DNA of 64,000 nt from Comamonadaceae bacterium (GCA_003599455.1 QZKF01000057.1:1-64000), one strand, 5' to 3'; positions 29,885 through 40,409 are shown, counted from the stretch's first letter. Notes: generated by a model from the sequence alone, not told the origin. Numbers and translations: made by a program.

Positions 29885-30442
29885 TTGAAGGTCTTGAAGC
29901 TCTCCGCCCAGGGTCTGCCACAGTCGTGGATCAGCCTCGAAGAAGCCGTCCTGCACTATGCGGCGGACGAGGTGCGCTGGGAGATGGGGGCCGAGATCGC
30001 GGTGTTCCATGGCGGGCACAACGCGGTCACCGGGCGCCAGTCCATCATCACCGTCAACTCCATCATCGGCACCCAGGGCGTGCCGCGCATCAATCCGTTC
30101 GACCTGCGGCCCACGCTGACCAACAGCAAGCTGTTCGCGCGCGACCGCAATGTTTGCGCCTACTGCGGCGAGCATTTCCACGAGGAAGAACTCACCCGCG
30201 AGCACATCGTGCCGCTGGGGCAGAACGGGCGCGACCTGTGGATGAACGTGGTGACGGCCTGCAAGTCGTGCAACCACCGCAAGGGCAACCGCACACCCGA
30301 GCAGGCGCACATGGGGCTGCTCTACGCGCCCTACGTGCCCAGCCTGTGGGAAGACTTCATCCTGCGCAACCGCCGCATCCTGGCGGACCAGATGGAGTTC
30401 CTGATGTCGCACCTGCCCAAGAGCTCCAGGCTGCACGCCTGA
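29885..30442 (+). CDS. HNH endonuclease-family protein
   Basis: The 185-residue product is read from a TTG start at 29885, preceded 6 bases upstream by AAGGAG; this decides the start over the earlier ATG at about 29790, which lacks such a site. The N-terminal half (MKVLKLSAQGLPQSWISLEE) is typical of a widespread betaproteobacterial family of standalone HNH proteins. The HNH module has CAYC near 96, HEEELTREHIVPLGQNGRD with the conserved His near 112, and CKSCNHRKGNRTP near 135, giving a four-Cys zinc-ribbon arrangement. It may be a nuclease involved in DNA repair, but the true substrate is not known. It stands alone, with no mobile element signature. Confidence 0.82.
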   Translation: MKVLKLSAQGLPQSWISLEEAVLHYAADEVRWEMGAEIAVFHGGHNAVTGRQSIITVNSIIGTQGVPRINPFDLRPTLTNSKLFARDRNVCAYCGEHFHEEELTREHIVPLGQNGRDLWMNVVTACKSCNHRKGNRTPEQAHMGLLYAPYVPSLWEDFILRNRRILADQMEFLMSHLPKSSRLHA

Positions 30443-30451
30443 AGCCTTGCA

Positions 30452-31828
30452 TCAATAGGTCAGTTCCAGGACCACCACACGGTTTTCTGCCGCCGGCCAA
30501 GTCCGGCCGGCGATCTTCTCGCCGTTGAACTCCGCTGCAATGGGCCGCACGCCATCCTGCGCCAGGTTGATCTTCGCGCTGGAGACGCCGGCGCCCGTGG
30601 GCGGCACGCCGGGCAAGGCCTTGCCGTCGAACGACATCCTGTCGCGCGCCGCGTCAAAGTAGCCGCGCGGCCGCGTGAAGGTGACGGTGGACTTCGCGTC
30701 CTTGTCGGCCGCGGCGATGCGCTCGGCGCGCAGGTGGATCAGATCGCTGCCGCGCGGGAACGGGCTGCGGTAGATGTGCGTGGTGGCGTAGCCCGGCGCG
30801 CTGATCACGAACTCATGCGGCACGCCGGCCTGCGCGGTGAACGGGCCCCAGAGGCCGTCGGCGCCCACCGTCTTGCTGTGCACGGCGGCACCCCGGCGTT
30901 CGCCCGTCGCCGGGTCGGTGGCGTACACCGCGAGCTGCGCGCCCGGCAGCGGCAGGTTGTTGGCGTAGTTGCCGGTGGCCGGGTCGGTGGGCGTGAGACC
31001 CAGTCCGGTGAGCTTGCCGTTGAGCACCACGGGTGCCTGGGTCGGGATCGTCAAGGTGGTGGGGGCCTTGCCGGTGATGAAGCGGTAGGTGGCGTCGAAG
31101 GCCGCGGGCGAGAACGAGGTCTCGCGGTGGTCCACGCGCGGCAGCACCACGTTGTTCGCGCCCTTGAGCGCCGGGCCTTCGAACGTGACGTTGGTGGGCG
31201 TGCCCTTGGCGCCGATCCACAGGCCGTCGGGCTGCGCGAACTTGTCGTTGTTGTCGGAGCGGATGGTCATCCACTTCACCGGGCCGCTCACCTCGTCGCC
31301 TGCGGCGTTCTTCGGCGCGTTGAGCGCCGTGAGGAAAGGACCGGTGCCGGAGAATTCGTTGGCCTCGCGGAAGCCCTTGATGGCCCAGACGCCGTGGTTG
31401 GGCGTGCCGCCCAGCACCGCGTGGCTCACGGTCTTGTCGCCGCCACCGTTCTGGATGTAGTTGCGCACGGCGTTGCCGCCGCGCGAGTTGGCCACCAGCA
31501 CCACCTGCTTCGCGCCCGTGGCCTTGAGCACCTTGTCGACCTCGGCCTTGAGGTAGGCCATGTGCTCGGCGGTCGAGGTGCGGCCGGGCTGGGCCTTGCC
31601 GTCCTCGTCGCGCGCGAGCGGGTAGGGCAGGTCGATCGCGTGCAGGCGCTCGCGCGGCCAGCCGTTGGACTCGAAGCGCCACACCGTGCTCTGCCAGATG
31701 GAGGCCGAGTCGCCGTTGCCGTGCACGAACACGATGGGAGGCTGCCCGGCGCCCTGGGGCGCGGTGGCGCAGGCGGCCAGCAGCAGGCTGCTGGCGAACA
31801 GGGAAAAGAAGGTACGGCGATTGGTCAT
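30452..31828 (-). CDS. TAT/lipoprotein-type alpha/beta hydrolase (lipase-like)
   Basis: The 458-residue product begins MTNRRTFFSL, with an RR motif like a TAT signal, and a lipobox LAAC ending at C20, so a folded lipoprotein exported by Tat is plausible. An alpha/beta-hydrolase core follows: VFVHGNGDSASIWQ near 33 (oxyanion region), then the nucleophile S115 in VANSRGGNA, so the elbow is A-x-S-x-G rather than G-x-S-x-G. A C-terminal beta-rich region of about 190 residues has no clear match. It resembles secreted lipases or esterases; substrate unknown. The acyl-CoA dehydrogenase genes upstream are on the same strand but separated by a terminator. Confidence 0.75.
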   Translation of the reverse strand: MTNRRTFFSLFASSLLLAACATAPQGAGQPPIVFVHGNGDSASIWQSTVWRFESNGWPRERLHAIDLPYPLARDEDGKAQPGRTSTAEHMAYLKAEVDKVLKATGAKQVVLVANSRGGNAVRNYIQNGGGDKTVSHAVLGGTPNHGVWAIKGFREANEFSGTGPFLTALNAPKNAAGDEVSGPVKWMTIRSDNNDKFAQPDGLWIGAKGTPTNVTFEGPALKGANNVVLPRVDHRETSFSPAAFDATYRFITGKAPTTLTIPTQAPVVLNGKLTGLGLTPTDPATGNYANNLPLPGAQLAVYATDPATGERRGAAVHSKTVGADGLWGPFTAQAGVPHEFVISAPGYATTHIYRSPFPRGSDLIHLRAERIAAADKDAKSTVTFTRPRGYFDAARDRMSFDGKALPGVPPTGAGVSSAKINLAQDGVRPIAAEFNGEKIAGRTWPAAENRVVVLELTY

Positions 31829-31865
31829 GTGTGTCTCCATGTCGTTGTTCTGGATGGGGAAAACA

Positions 31866-31892
31866 GAGCGGCCCGCACAGGGCGGGCCGCTC
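31866..31892 (-). terminator. Rho-independent terminator after the acyl-CoA dehydrogenase pair
   Basis: The stem gagcggcccgc pairs with its near-complement across a short loop. On the minus strand the sequence continues TGTTTTCCC, giving a partial T-run immediately after the stem. It sits 7 bp after the end of the second acyl-CoA dehydrogenase gene. Confidence 0.8.
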
Positions 31893-31898
31893 GGGGGA

Positions 31899-33014
31899 TC
31901 AGGCGAACACGCCGGCCGTGTCCTGCATGCGGCTGGACACCTCGCCCAGGTGGTGCAGGGTATCGCCGAAGCTCATCTCCAGTTGGGTCAGCTTCTTGAA
32001 GTAGTGGCTCACGATGTACTCGTCGGTCACGCCGATGCCGCCGTGCAGCTGCACCGCCTGCTGGCCCACGAAGCGCATGGACGTGCCCAGTTGCACCTTG
32101 GCGCGTGCCATGGCCGCGCGGCGCTCGGGCGCCGGGGCATTGAGCTTGAGGCTGGCGTAGTAGCTCATGGAGCGCGCCAGTTCCAGCTGCATCTTCATGT
32201 CGGCCACGCGGTGGCGCAGCGCCTGGAAGCTCGCAATGACCACGCCGAACTGCTTGCGCGTGTTCATGTACTCGACCGTGATGGCCAGGGTCTTGTCGAG
32301 CACACCCACGGCTTCGGCGCAGGCGGCGGCGATGCCGATGTCCACGCCGTGTTCGAGCGCGGTCAGGCCATCGGTGGTGATGAGCTGGGCCGGTGCGTCC
32401 TTGAGCGTCAGGTCGCCGGCGCGGCCGCCGTCCTGCGTGTGGTGGCCACGCGTGGCCACGCCCGAGGCGCTGCGCTCCACGAGGAACAGGGCCAACTGGC
32501 CGTTGGCCATCGCGGGCACGATGAAGGCGTCGGCCTGGTCGGCGACCGGCACCACGTTCTTGCTGCCCGACACCTTCCAGCCGCTGCCCGCCTGGGTGGC
32601 GGTGGTGGCGCAGACGTCGAGCTTGTAGCGCGCCTGGCGCTCCTGGTGCGCGAGCACCACCAGCGCCTCGCCCGAGGCGATGCGCGCCAGCCAGGCCGCC
32701 TTGAGCGCGGCGGGGGCGTAGCCGCCCAGCACGCCGGAGGCGACCAGAGTCTGCGCCAGGGGTTCGAGCACGATGCCGCGGCCCAGCTCCTCCATGACCA
32801 CCATGCCTTCGATGGGACCCATGCCCATGCCGCCGTCGTCTTCGCTCACGTAGAGACCGGCCAGGCCCAGCTCGGCGAGTTCGCCGTAGGCCGCGCGGTC
32901 AAAACCGCCGGCGGCCACGATGCTGTTGCGGCGCTCGAAGGTGTAGCCCTTGTCGACCCACTTGCGAACCGCGTCGCGCAGCTGTTCCTGGTCGTCGGAA
33001 AAATCGAAATCCAT
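31899..33014 (-). CDS. Acyl-CoA dehydrogenase, small-type subunit
   Basis: The 371-residue flavoprotein starts at MDFDFSDDQEQ. Family features are GLAGLYVSEDDGGMGMG near 50, the central beta domain with KVSGSKNVVPVADQADAFI near 140, and the C-terminal helices QAVQLHGGIGVTDEY near 320. The usual catalytic Glu is not evident at the expected place, which together with its adjacency (10 bp) to a second, unlike acyl-CoA dehydrogenase gene suggests a heteromeric enzyme with shared active sites, as known for PimC/PimD and steroid FadE pairs. It probably acts on dicarboxylic, branched or ring-derived acyl-CoA rather than simple fatty acids. Confidence 0.88.
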   Translation of the reverse strand: MDFDFSDDQEQLRDAVRKWVDKGYTFERRNSIVAAGGFDRAAYGELAELGLAGLYVSEDDGGMGMGPIEGMVVMEELGRGIVLEPLAQTLVASGVLGGYAPAALKAAWLARIASGEALVVLAHQERQARYKLDVCATTATQAGSGWKVSGSKNVVPVADQADAFIVPAMANGQLALFLVERSASGVATRGHHTQDGGRAGDLTLKDAPAQLITTDGLTALEHGVDIGIAAACAEAVGVLDKTLAITVEYMNTRKQFGVVIASFQALRHRVADMKMQLELARSMSYYASLKLNAPAPERRAAMARAKVQLGTSMRFVGQQAVQLHGGIGVTDEYIVSHYFKKLTQLEMSFGDTLHHLGEVSSRMQDTAGVFA

Positions 33015-33024
33015 GTGTGTCTCC

Positions 33025-34206
33025 TTAGCCCAGAACGGTCTGTGCAACGATGTTGCGCTGCACTTCATTGCTGCCACCGTAGATGGTGGTCTTGCGCAGG
33101 TTGAAGTAGGTCGATGCGAGTGGCGCGTTGGCGTTGACGCCACCGGGGAAGCTGCCCTGCCAGCCGGCTTCCATGGCCTCCTCGATGAAGGGCAGGCTGT
33201 AGGGGCCGGCCGCGAGCATCATGAGTTCGCTGTAGCGCTGCTGGATCTCGCTGCCCTTGATCTTGAGCAGGCCGGCGATGTCGAGCGAGTTCTTGCCCGA
33301 TTTCTCGGCCGAGAGCACGCGCAGGACCAGCATTTCCAGCGCCACCACGTCGACTTCGAGCAGGGCGATCTGGTCGCGGAAGCGGGTGTCGTCCCACACG
33401 CCCTCGGCCTTGGCGATGCGCTTCAAGCGCTCGAGTTCGCGCTTGGCGCGGTTCACGTCGGCGATGTTGGTGCGCTCGTGGCTCAGCAGGTGCTTGGCGT
33501 AGGTCCAGCCCTTGTTCTCTTCGCCGATCAGGTTCTCGGCCGGCACCTCGACGTTGTCGAACCAGACCTCGTTGACCTCGCATTCGCCGTCGAGCAGCTT
33601 GATGGGACGCACCGAGACGCCGGGCGATTTCATGTCGATCAGCAGGAAGGAGATGCCGGTCTGCGGCTTGCCTTCGTTGCTGGTGCGCACCAGGCAGAAG
33701 ATCCACTCGCCGTACTGGCCCAGCGTGGTCCAGGTCTTCTGGCCGTTGACGATGTACTTGTCGCCCTGGCGCTCGGCGCGGCATTTCACCGAGGCCAGGT
33801 CCGAGCCCGAGCCCGGTTCGCTGTAGCCCTGGCTCCACCAGACTTCACCGCTGGCGATGCCGGGCAGGAAGCGCTCCTGCTGCGCCTTGTTGCCGAAGGC
33901 CATGATCACGGGCGCCACCATCACCGGGCCGAAGGGCACGACGCGCGGCGCGCCGGCCAGGGCGCATTCTTCCTCGAACAGGTGCTTCTGCACCGCGTTC
34001 CAGCCCGGGCCGCCGAATTCCTTGGGCCAGCCCCAGCCCAGCCAGCCCTTCTTGCCGAGGATCTTGGCCCAGCGCTGCATGTCGTCGCGCGTCAGGCGCA
34101 GGGCGTTGTGGACCTTGTGGGCGATGTCGGCGGGCAGGTTGGCCTTGACCCAGCCGCGGATCTCCTCGCGAAACGCCTGTTCTTCGGGCGTGAATGCCAA
34201 ATCCAT
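33025..34206 (-). CDS. Acyl-CoA dehydrogenase, large-type subunit
   Basis: The 393-residue flavoprotein starts at MDLAFTPEEQAFREEIRGW. It is typical of the group that includes pimeloyl-CoA dehydrogenase large subunit: GWLGWGWPKEFGGPGW near 50, SQGYSEPGSGSDLASVKC near 125, KTWTTLGQYGEWIF near 165, and the end IYGGSNEVQRNIVAQTVLG, with Gly where many have the catalytic Glu. It lies directly upstream of the small-type gene and is probably its partner. No CoA ligase, hydratase or thiolase adjoins, so the pathway stays open. Confidence 0.9.
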   Translation of the reverse strand: MDLAFTPEEQAFREEIRGWVKANLPADIAHKVHNALRLTRDDMQRWAKILGKKGWLGWGWPKEFGGPGWNAVQKHLFEEECALAGAPRVVPFGPVMVAPVIMAFGNKAQQERFLPGIASGEVWWSQGYSEPGSGSDLASVKCRAERQGDKYIVNGQKTWTTLGQYGEWIFCLVRTSNEGKPQTGISFLLIDMKSPGVSVRPIKLLDGECEVNEVWFDNVEVPAENLIGEENKGWTYAKHLLSHERTNIADVNRAKRELERLKRIAKAEGVWDDTRFRDQIALLEVDVVALEMLVLRVLSAEKSGKNSLDIAGLLKIKGSEIQQRYSELMMLAAGPYSLPFIEEAMEAGWQGSFPGGVNANAPLASTYFNLRKTTIYGGSNEVQRNIVAQTVLG

Positions 34207-34284
34207 GGGATGTCTCCTGGTGGCCGCCACAGGGTTGTGCCGGCGAATTGAACAACGCCGGTCAGTTTCGCACGACCGTTCGTT

Positions 34285-35016
34285 TTATCGCTGTCCGGGC
34301 TGCGACAAGCCGAGTTGTTCGTTCAGATTCTGCAGTTGGTCCTGCAGCGCGGCCACGGTGTTTTCCAGCGTGGCGAGGCGGCGGGTGAGGGCGATCAGCT
34401 CGTCCTCGGTGGCGGCGCTGCCCTGCGCCGCCGGGGCGGCGGCGAATGCCGTGGCGTCCACCGGTCCGCAGAGCAGGTGGGCCCAGCGCTGCTCGCGGGC
34501 GCCGGGCGCGCGCGGCAGCTTCACCACCAGCGGGCCGCCCTTGTCGGGGCTGCGGTCCTGCAGTTCCTCCAGGAAGCCGTCCACCGAGGCGATGTCCAGA
34601 AACTTGTACCAGCGCTCGGTGTTCAGGCGCAGCTCTCCGGCGGTCTGCGGGCCGCGCAGCACCAGCATGCCCAGCAACACGGCCGATTGTTCGGGCACGC
34701 CCACGGCGCGCACGAAGTTGTGCTCGTAGCGCGTCACGCGGCTGCCGCCACCTTCCATCACCATGTGCAGGGCGCGCAGGGCGTCCAGCGCCTCGAGCAC
34801 CTGGGCGTCGGCCAGGTTCATCACCGGCTCGCGGCTGGACTTCTGGTTGCAGCCCGTCACCAGCGCGTTGAGCGTGAGCGGGTAGCTGTCGGGCACGGTG
34901 CGCGCCTTTTCCATGAGGGTGCCCAGCACCCGCGCCTCGGCGGGCGAGAGCGGGCGCTGCTGAAAATCGTGGCCGCGCGGGCGGCCGGCGGCGGGGGCTT
35001 GCAGGTCTGAGGTCAT
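34285..35016 (-). CDS. YceH-family (DUF480) protein
   Basis: The 243-residue cytoplasmic protein contains the YceH core, [21 protein letters not shown] near 22, then [22 protein letters not shown] near 45, and [16 protein letters not shown] near 125, two winged-helix-like repeats of unknown function. A coiled-coil-like tail (about 205-240) is rich in Leu, Gln and Asn. The start codon lies only 14 bp from that of divergent purN, so promoters must overlap or lie inside the neighbouring gene. Confidence 0.87.
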   Translation of the reverse strand: MTSDLQAPAAGRPRGHDFQQRPLSPAEARVLGTLMEKARTVPDSYPLTLNALVTGCNQKSSREPVMNLADAQVLEALDALRALHMVMEGGGSRVTRYEHNFVRAVGVPEQSAVLLGMLVLRGPQTAGELRLNTERWYKFLDIASVDGFLEELQDRSPDKGGPLVVKLPRAPGAREQRWAHLLCGPVDATAFAAAPAAQGSAATEDELIALTRRLATLENTVAALQDQLQNLNEQLGLSQPGQR

Positions 35017-35030
35017 TACACTTCCGGGCC

Positions 35031-35621
35031 ATGTCTGGCGTGAACAAAAACATCGTGATTCTGATCTCTGGCAGCGGCTCCAACATGGCCGCCATCGCGG
35101 AGACGGCCCTGAAGCGGCGCTGGCAGGCCCGGTTCGGCGCGCGCGTGGTGGCGGTGATCAGCAACAAGGCCGCGGCACAAGGCCTGGCCTGGGCCCGCGA
35201 GCAGGGCATTGCGGCAGTTGCGCTGGACCATACCGCCTACGACAGCCGCGAGGCTTTCGACGCTGCCCTGATGGCCGAAATCGACCGGTTTGAACCGGCG
35301 CTGGTGGTGCTGGCCGGTTTCATGCGCATCCTCACGCCGGGCTTCGTGCAGCACTACGAGGGGTGCCTTGTGAACATCCACCCCAGCCTGCTGCCGGCGT
35401 TCACCGGGCTGAAAACGCACCAGCGCGCGATCGAGATGGGTTGCCGCTTGGCGGGCGCCACGGTGCACCGCGTGACCAGCGAACTCGACCATGGCGAGAT
35501 CCTGGACCAGGCCGTGGTGCCGGTGCTGCCGGGCGATACCGCCGAGATGCTGGCGGCCCGGGTGCTGACGCAGGAGCACGTCATCTATCCGCGCGCGATC
35601 GAAAGACTGCTCGCCGCTTGA
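35031..35621 (+). CDS. purN: Phosphoribosylglycinamide formyltransferase (GAR transformylase)
   Basis: The 196-residue enzyme adds a formyl group from 10-formyl-tetrahydrofolate to GAR in purine synthesis. Its start [14 protein letters not shown] near 9 is the phosphate-binding loop. The catalytic region has [15 protein letters not shown] near 90, [23 protein letters not shown] near 112 (N and H of the active site), and [18 protein letters not shown] near 146 with the catalytic Asp. Length and motifs match the family closely. It is divergent from yceH and convergent with prfC. Confidence 0.96.
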   Translation: MSGVNKNIVILISGSGSNMAAIAETALKRRWQARFGARVVAVISNKAAAQGLAWAREQGIAAVALDHTAYDSREAFDAALMAEIDRFEPALVVLAGFMRILTPGFVQHYEGCLVNIHPSLLPAFTGLKTHQRAIEMGCRLAGATVHRVTSELDHGEILDQAVVPVLPGDTAEMLAARVLTQEHVIYPRAIERLLAA

Positions 35622-35636
35622 AATGTTTTACGCCTT

Positions 35637-35664
35637 CTCCCCTGGGAGAGGGCTGGGGAGAGGG
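35637..35664. repeat. Short GC-rich palindromic repeat between purN and prfC
   Basis: The segment around ctcccctgggagagggctgggg resembles a dispersed element common in GC-rich betaproteobacteria, with ctcccc and ggggag arms about 12 nt apart. It occupies half of the 50-bp convergent gap. It may serve as terminator-like structure; there is no T-run. Confidence 0.45.
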
Positions 35665-35671
35665 CACGCCC

Positions 35672-37291
<1,620 letters not shown>

Positions 37292-37361
37292 AGCCTTCGA
37301 TTATCCCCGGCGCAGCAACATGTGCCGGAGCGCGGGTGCCCGGTCCAGAGATGCCGTGGGA

Positions 37362-37428
37362 CCGGCTTTGCCGGGCCACAGGCGTCGTCCCCCTGGGGGG
37401 AAGCCGCGTCAGCGGCGCAGGGGGGCGA
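37362..37428 (-). repeat. Dispersed GC palindrome between prfC and the methyltransferase gene
   Basis: This stretch contains the core CCCCCTGGGGGG and, read on the minus strand, aligns imperfectly with 50902-50960 (shared ccgctg...cgcgg...cccccagggg...cgcct). Similar elements are common in Comamonadaceae intergenic DNA as I recall. It occupies half of the 150-bp gap between two divergent start codons, so it may affect their promoters. Confidence 0.5.
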
Positions 37429-37441
37429 CAATACCGCCCCT

Positions 37442-38710
37442 ATGCACCCCAAAGCCCTCCTGGACGAATGCGCCAGCCTGATCGAGCAGGTCTTCAAGTT
37501 CGAACACCCCGCCGACGCCGTCGTCGCCCGCCACTTTCGCGAGAACCGTTCACTCGGTCCCCGCGAGCGCGCCACCCTGTCCGACACGGTCTACACCATC
37601 CTGCGCGAGCGCCTCAAGCTGGAATGGCTGGCCCGCTCGGGCAGCGGCTCCAAGTGGCGGCGGCTGGCGATCCTGGCCTTTCCCGGCGACCGCGACTTCA
37701 TCAAGAGCGCGCTGACCGAGCCCGAGAAAACCTGGCTCGACCATTGCGATGCCGTGACCGACGCCGATCTGATGGCGCCACACCGGCACAACCTGCCCGA
37801 GTGGCTCGCCACCGAACTGCGCGAGCAGGTGGGGGGGGAATTCGACGCCCTGGTCGCCAGCCTGAACCAGCCCGCGCCGCTGGACCTGCGGGTCAACCTG
37901 CTCAAGGCCAAGCGCGAGGCGGTGCTGGCCTCCCTGAAGGCCGCTGGCCTCGTGGGCGAGCCGACGCCGTACTCGCCACTGGGCATCCGTATTCAGGGCA
38001 AGCCCTCGCTGGCCAGGCTGCCGGCCTTCGTGCAGGGTGAGGTCGAGGTGCAGGACGAGGGCTCGCAACTGCTGGCCCTGCTGCTGGACGCCAAGCGCGG
38101 CGAGATGGTGGTGGACTTCTGTGCCGGCGCGGGCGGCAAGACCCTGGCCATCGGCGCGGCCATGCGCAACAGCGGCCGGCTCTATGCCTTCGACACCTCG
38201 GGCCACCGGCTCGACGCGCTCAAGCCGCGCCTGGCGCGCAGCGGCCTGTCCAATGTGCACCCGGTGGCGATCGCCCACGAGCGCGACGACCGCATCAAGC
38301 GCCTGGCCGGCAAGATCGATCGGGTGCTGGTCGATGCCCCGTGTTCGGGCCTGGGCACGCTGCGCCGCAGCCCCGACCTGAAATGGCGCCAGACGCCCGC
38401 CACCGTGGCCGCCCAGGCCGAACTGCAGGGGGCCATCCTGCACAGCGCCGCGCGCCTGCTCAAGCCGGGCGGCCGGCTGGTCTATGCCACCTGCAGCCTG
38501 CTGAGGCAGGAGAACGAGGCCGTCGCCGAGGCCTTCGAGCAGGCCCATGCCGATTTCGAGGCCCTGCCGGTGGCCGCTTTGCTGGACGGTGCACAAGTGG
38601 GGGATGCGGCCGCGCTGTGCTCGGGGGAGCAGGGGCGCTGGCTGCGTTTGTGGCCTCATCGGCATGCAACGGACGGCTTTTTTGCTGCCGTCTGGCGGAA
38701 AAGGCCTTGA
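37442..38710 (+). CDS. RsmB/NOP2-family rRNA cytosine methyltransferase
   Basis: The 422-residue protein combines an N-terminal NusB-like helical domain (residues about 1-140) with a class I SAM methyltransferase of the m5C type. The SAM-binding motif VVDFCAGAGGKTLAIG is near 225. The two catalytic cysteines are in VDAPCSGLGTLRRSPD near 300 and YATCSLLRQENE near 355. Length matches RsmB, which methylates 16S rRNA C967. It could also be a paralogue with another target. A longer frame upstream runs through prfC and is not real; the ATG at 37442 is preceded by a short gap with a repeat. Confidence 0.88.
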   Translation: MHPKALLDECASLIEQVFKFEHPADAVVARHFRENRSLGPRERATLSDTVYTILRERLKLEWLARSGSGSKWRRLAILAFPGDRDFIKSALTEPEKTWLDHCDAVTDADLMAPHRHNLPEWLATELREQVGGEFDALVASLNQPAPLDLRVNLLKAKREAVLASLKAAGLVGEPTPYSPLGIRIQGKPSLARLPAFVQGEVEVQDEGSQLLALLLDAKRGEMVVDFCAGAGGKTLAIGAAMRNSGRLYAFDTSGHRLDALKPRLARSGLSNVHPVAIAHERDDRIKRLAGKIDRVLVDAPCSGLGTLRRSPDLKWRQTPATVAAQAELQGAILHSAARLLKPGGRLVYATCSLLRQENEAVAEAFEQAHADFEALPVAALLDGAQVGDAAALCSGEQGRWLRLWPHRHATDGFFAAVWRKRP

Positions 38711-38880
38711 ATTGTCGCGAAGTCACTCGATCTGAATCCGTAAGTTCGTATCTCTGAAGGCCCAAGGGTTGGTGATTTGCACCCCCGGCCTTAAAATCCG
38801 GAGCTTGCCGGCCCACCCCGCCCATGGGCCCGGCTTCGATTTGTCTCTCCTTGACCCTCGGGCGGTCTAATAGGAAATCC

Positions 38881-40107
38881 ATGTCTTCTTCCGATTCCGG
38901 AATCTTTTCGCTGCTTTGGGACGGCCTGATCCAGTTCCTGGCCCATGGCGTCAGTGGCGCCACTTGGTGGCAGGCCATTCTCGTGGCCCTGGTCTTCGCC
39001 CACATCACGATCGCCAGCGTCACCATCTACCTGCACCGCCACCAGGCGCACCGGGCGCTGGACCTGCATCCCATCGCGTCGCACTTCTTCCGCTTCTGGC
39101 TCTGGATGACCACCGGCATGGTCACCAAGGAATGGACCGCCATCCACCGCAAGCACCACGCCAAGTGCGAACACGAGGGGGACCCCCACAGCCCCGTGGT
39201 GTTCGGCATCAAGAAGGTGTTCTATGAGGGCAGCGAGCTCTACCGCGCCGAAGCCAAGAACCAGGAAACCCTGGAACGCTATGGCCACAACACGCCGAGC
39301 GACTGGATCGAGAAGCACGTCTACACCGGCCGCTCGCGCCTGGGCGTGAGCCTCATGCTCATCATCGACGTGGCGCTGTTTGGCGCCCTGGGCCTGACCG
39401 TCTGGGCGATCCAGATGATCTGGATCCCGATCACGGCCGCCGGCATCATCAACGGCATCGGCCACTGGTGGGGCTACCGCAACTTCGAGGCCGCCGACGC
39501 GAGCACCAACGTGTCGCCCTGGGGCATCCTGATCGGTGGCGAAGAACTGCACAACAACCACCACACCTACCCGACCTCGGCCAAGCTGTCGGTCAAGCCC
39601 TACGAGTTCGACATCGGCTGGATGTACATCACCCTGCTGAGTTCGGTGGGCCTGGCCTCGGTGAAAAAGGTGCCGCCCAAGATGGCTTATGGCGACGTGC
39701 GCCCGGTGGCCGACGAGAAGACGCTGGAGGCGATCATCGCCAACCGCTACGAAGTGATGGCGGGCTACGCGCGTGAGATGCGCGCCGCCTGCAAGCGCGA
39801 GCTGGGAGCCCTGCAACAGCGCAGTGGCGACGCCACCGTGCTGCAGGCAGCCCGCCGCTGGCTGCACCGCGACGACGACAAGGTGCCCGCCAACGTCAAG
39901 CCGCAGCTGGCCCAGGTGCGCGCGGAGCACCCGGTGCTCGACAAGATGGTGACCATGCGCGAAGAGTTGCGCGCGCTGTGGTCCAGCACCAATGCCACCC
40001 GCGAGCAGCTGGCCACGGACCTGCAGGCCTGGTGCCGCCGTGCCGAAGAGAGCGGTATTGCCGCGCTGCGCGACTTCTCCATCCGCCTGCGCTCGGCCCA
40101 CGCCTGA
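38881..40107 (+). CDS. Acyl-CoA/acyl-lipid desaturase
   Basis: The 408-residue membrane enzyme introduces a double bond into fatty acyl chains using di-iron. It has the three histidine boxes: HRHQAHR near 49, HRKHHA near 86 and HNNHHT near 224, with four membrane helices around them. It resembles delta-9 desaturases of the stearoyl-CoA type, but with an extra C-terminal extension of about 130 residues (from about 275) that is highly charged and helical. I chose MSSSDSGIF at 38881 over an upstream ATG in frame at 38824, since that segment is unlike the family. It probably tunes membrane fluidity; substrate is inferred. Confidence 0.85.
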   Translation: MSSSDSGIFSLLWDGLIQFLAHGVSGATWWQAILVALVFAHITIASVTIYLHRHQAHRALDLHPIASHFFRFWLWMTTGMVTKEWTAIHRKHHAKCEHEGDPHSPVVFGIKKVFYEGSELYRAEAKNQETLERYGHNTPSDWIEKHVYTGRSRLGVSLMLIIDVALFGALGLTVWAIQMIWIPITAAGIINGIGHWWGYRNFEAADASTNVSPWGILIGGEELHNNHHTYPTSAKLSVKPYEFDIGWMYITLLSSVGLASVKKVPPKMAYGDVRPVADEKTLEAIIANRYEVMAGYAREMRAACKRELGALQQRSGDATVLQAARRWLHRDDDKVPANVKPQLAQVRAEHPVLDKMVTMREELRALWSSTNATREQLATDLQAWCRRAEESGIAALRDFSIRLRSAHA

Positions 40108-40122
40108 GTTCGGCCTCTCCGG

Positions 40123-40151
40123 AAAAAAGCCACCCCGCGGGGTGGCTTTTT
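40123..40151. terminator. Rho-independent terminator after the desaturase gene
   Basis: The stem gccaccccg-cggggtggc is flanked by A-run and T-run, giving a symmetrical structure. It is 16 bp after the desaturase stop. Confidence 0.92.
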
Positions 40152-40178
40152 CATGGGCAAACGTTGTCGATCGCGCAC

Positions 40179-40209
40179 AAAAAAGCCGCTGGATGACAGC
40201 GGCTTTTTT
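40179..40209. terminator. Rho-independent terminator after rpmG
   Basis: An aaaaaagccgct / agcggctttttt stem with an 8-base loop sits 18 bp beyond the rpmG stop. It is symmetrical and can serve the minus-strand rpmB-rpmG unit or readthrough from the desaturase. Confidence 0.9.
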
Positions 40210-40226
40210 GTGGGGAACCGGCTCGA

Positions 40227-40397
40227 TTACTTGAGCTTGATTTCCTTGTAGTCCACGTGCTTGCGTGCCTTGGGATCAAATTTCTTGATCAGCATCTTCT
40301 CGGGCGTGGTCTTCTTGTTCTTGGTGGTGGTGTAGAAGTGGCCGGTTCCAGCGGTGGACTCCAGCTTGATCTTCTCGCGTGCGCCTTTGGTTGCCAT
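40227..40397 (-). CDS. rpmG: Large ribosomal subunit protein bL33
   Basis: The 56-residue protein reads [20 protein letters not shown] at its N-terminus and ends [11 protein letters not shown], an excellent match for bacterial L33 of the type lacking the CxxC zinc motif. It is too short for most gene-length cut-offs. GGAGAA precedes the ATG closely. It is 12 bp downstream of rpmB, the normal pair in Proteobacteria. The absence of zinc-binding cysteines marks the zinc-independent (C-minus) form. Confidence 0.97.
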   Translation of the reverse strand: MATKGAREKIKLESTAGTGHFYTTTKNKKTTPEKMLIKKFDPKARKHVDYKEIKLK

Positions 40398-40409
40398 GTT
40401 CGGTTCTCC

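Noticed and set aside
29885..30442. HNH protein as a homing endonuclease or prophage gene
   Set aside because: No intron, intein, integrase or phage gene nearby, and it belongs to a family that I recall as chromosomal.
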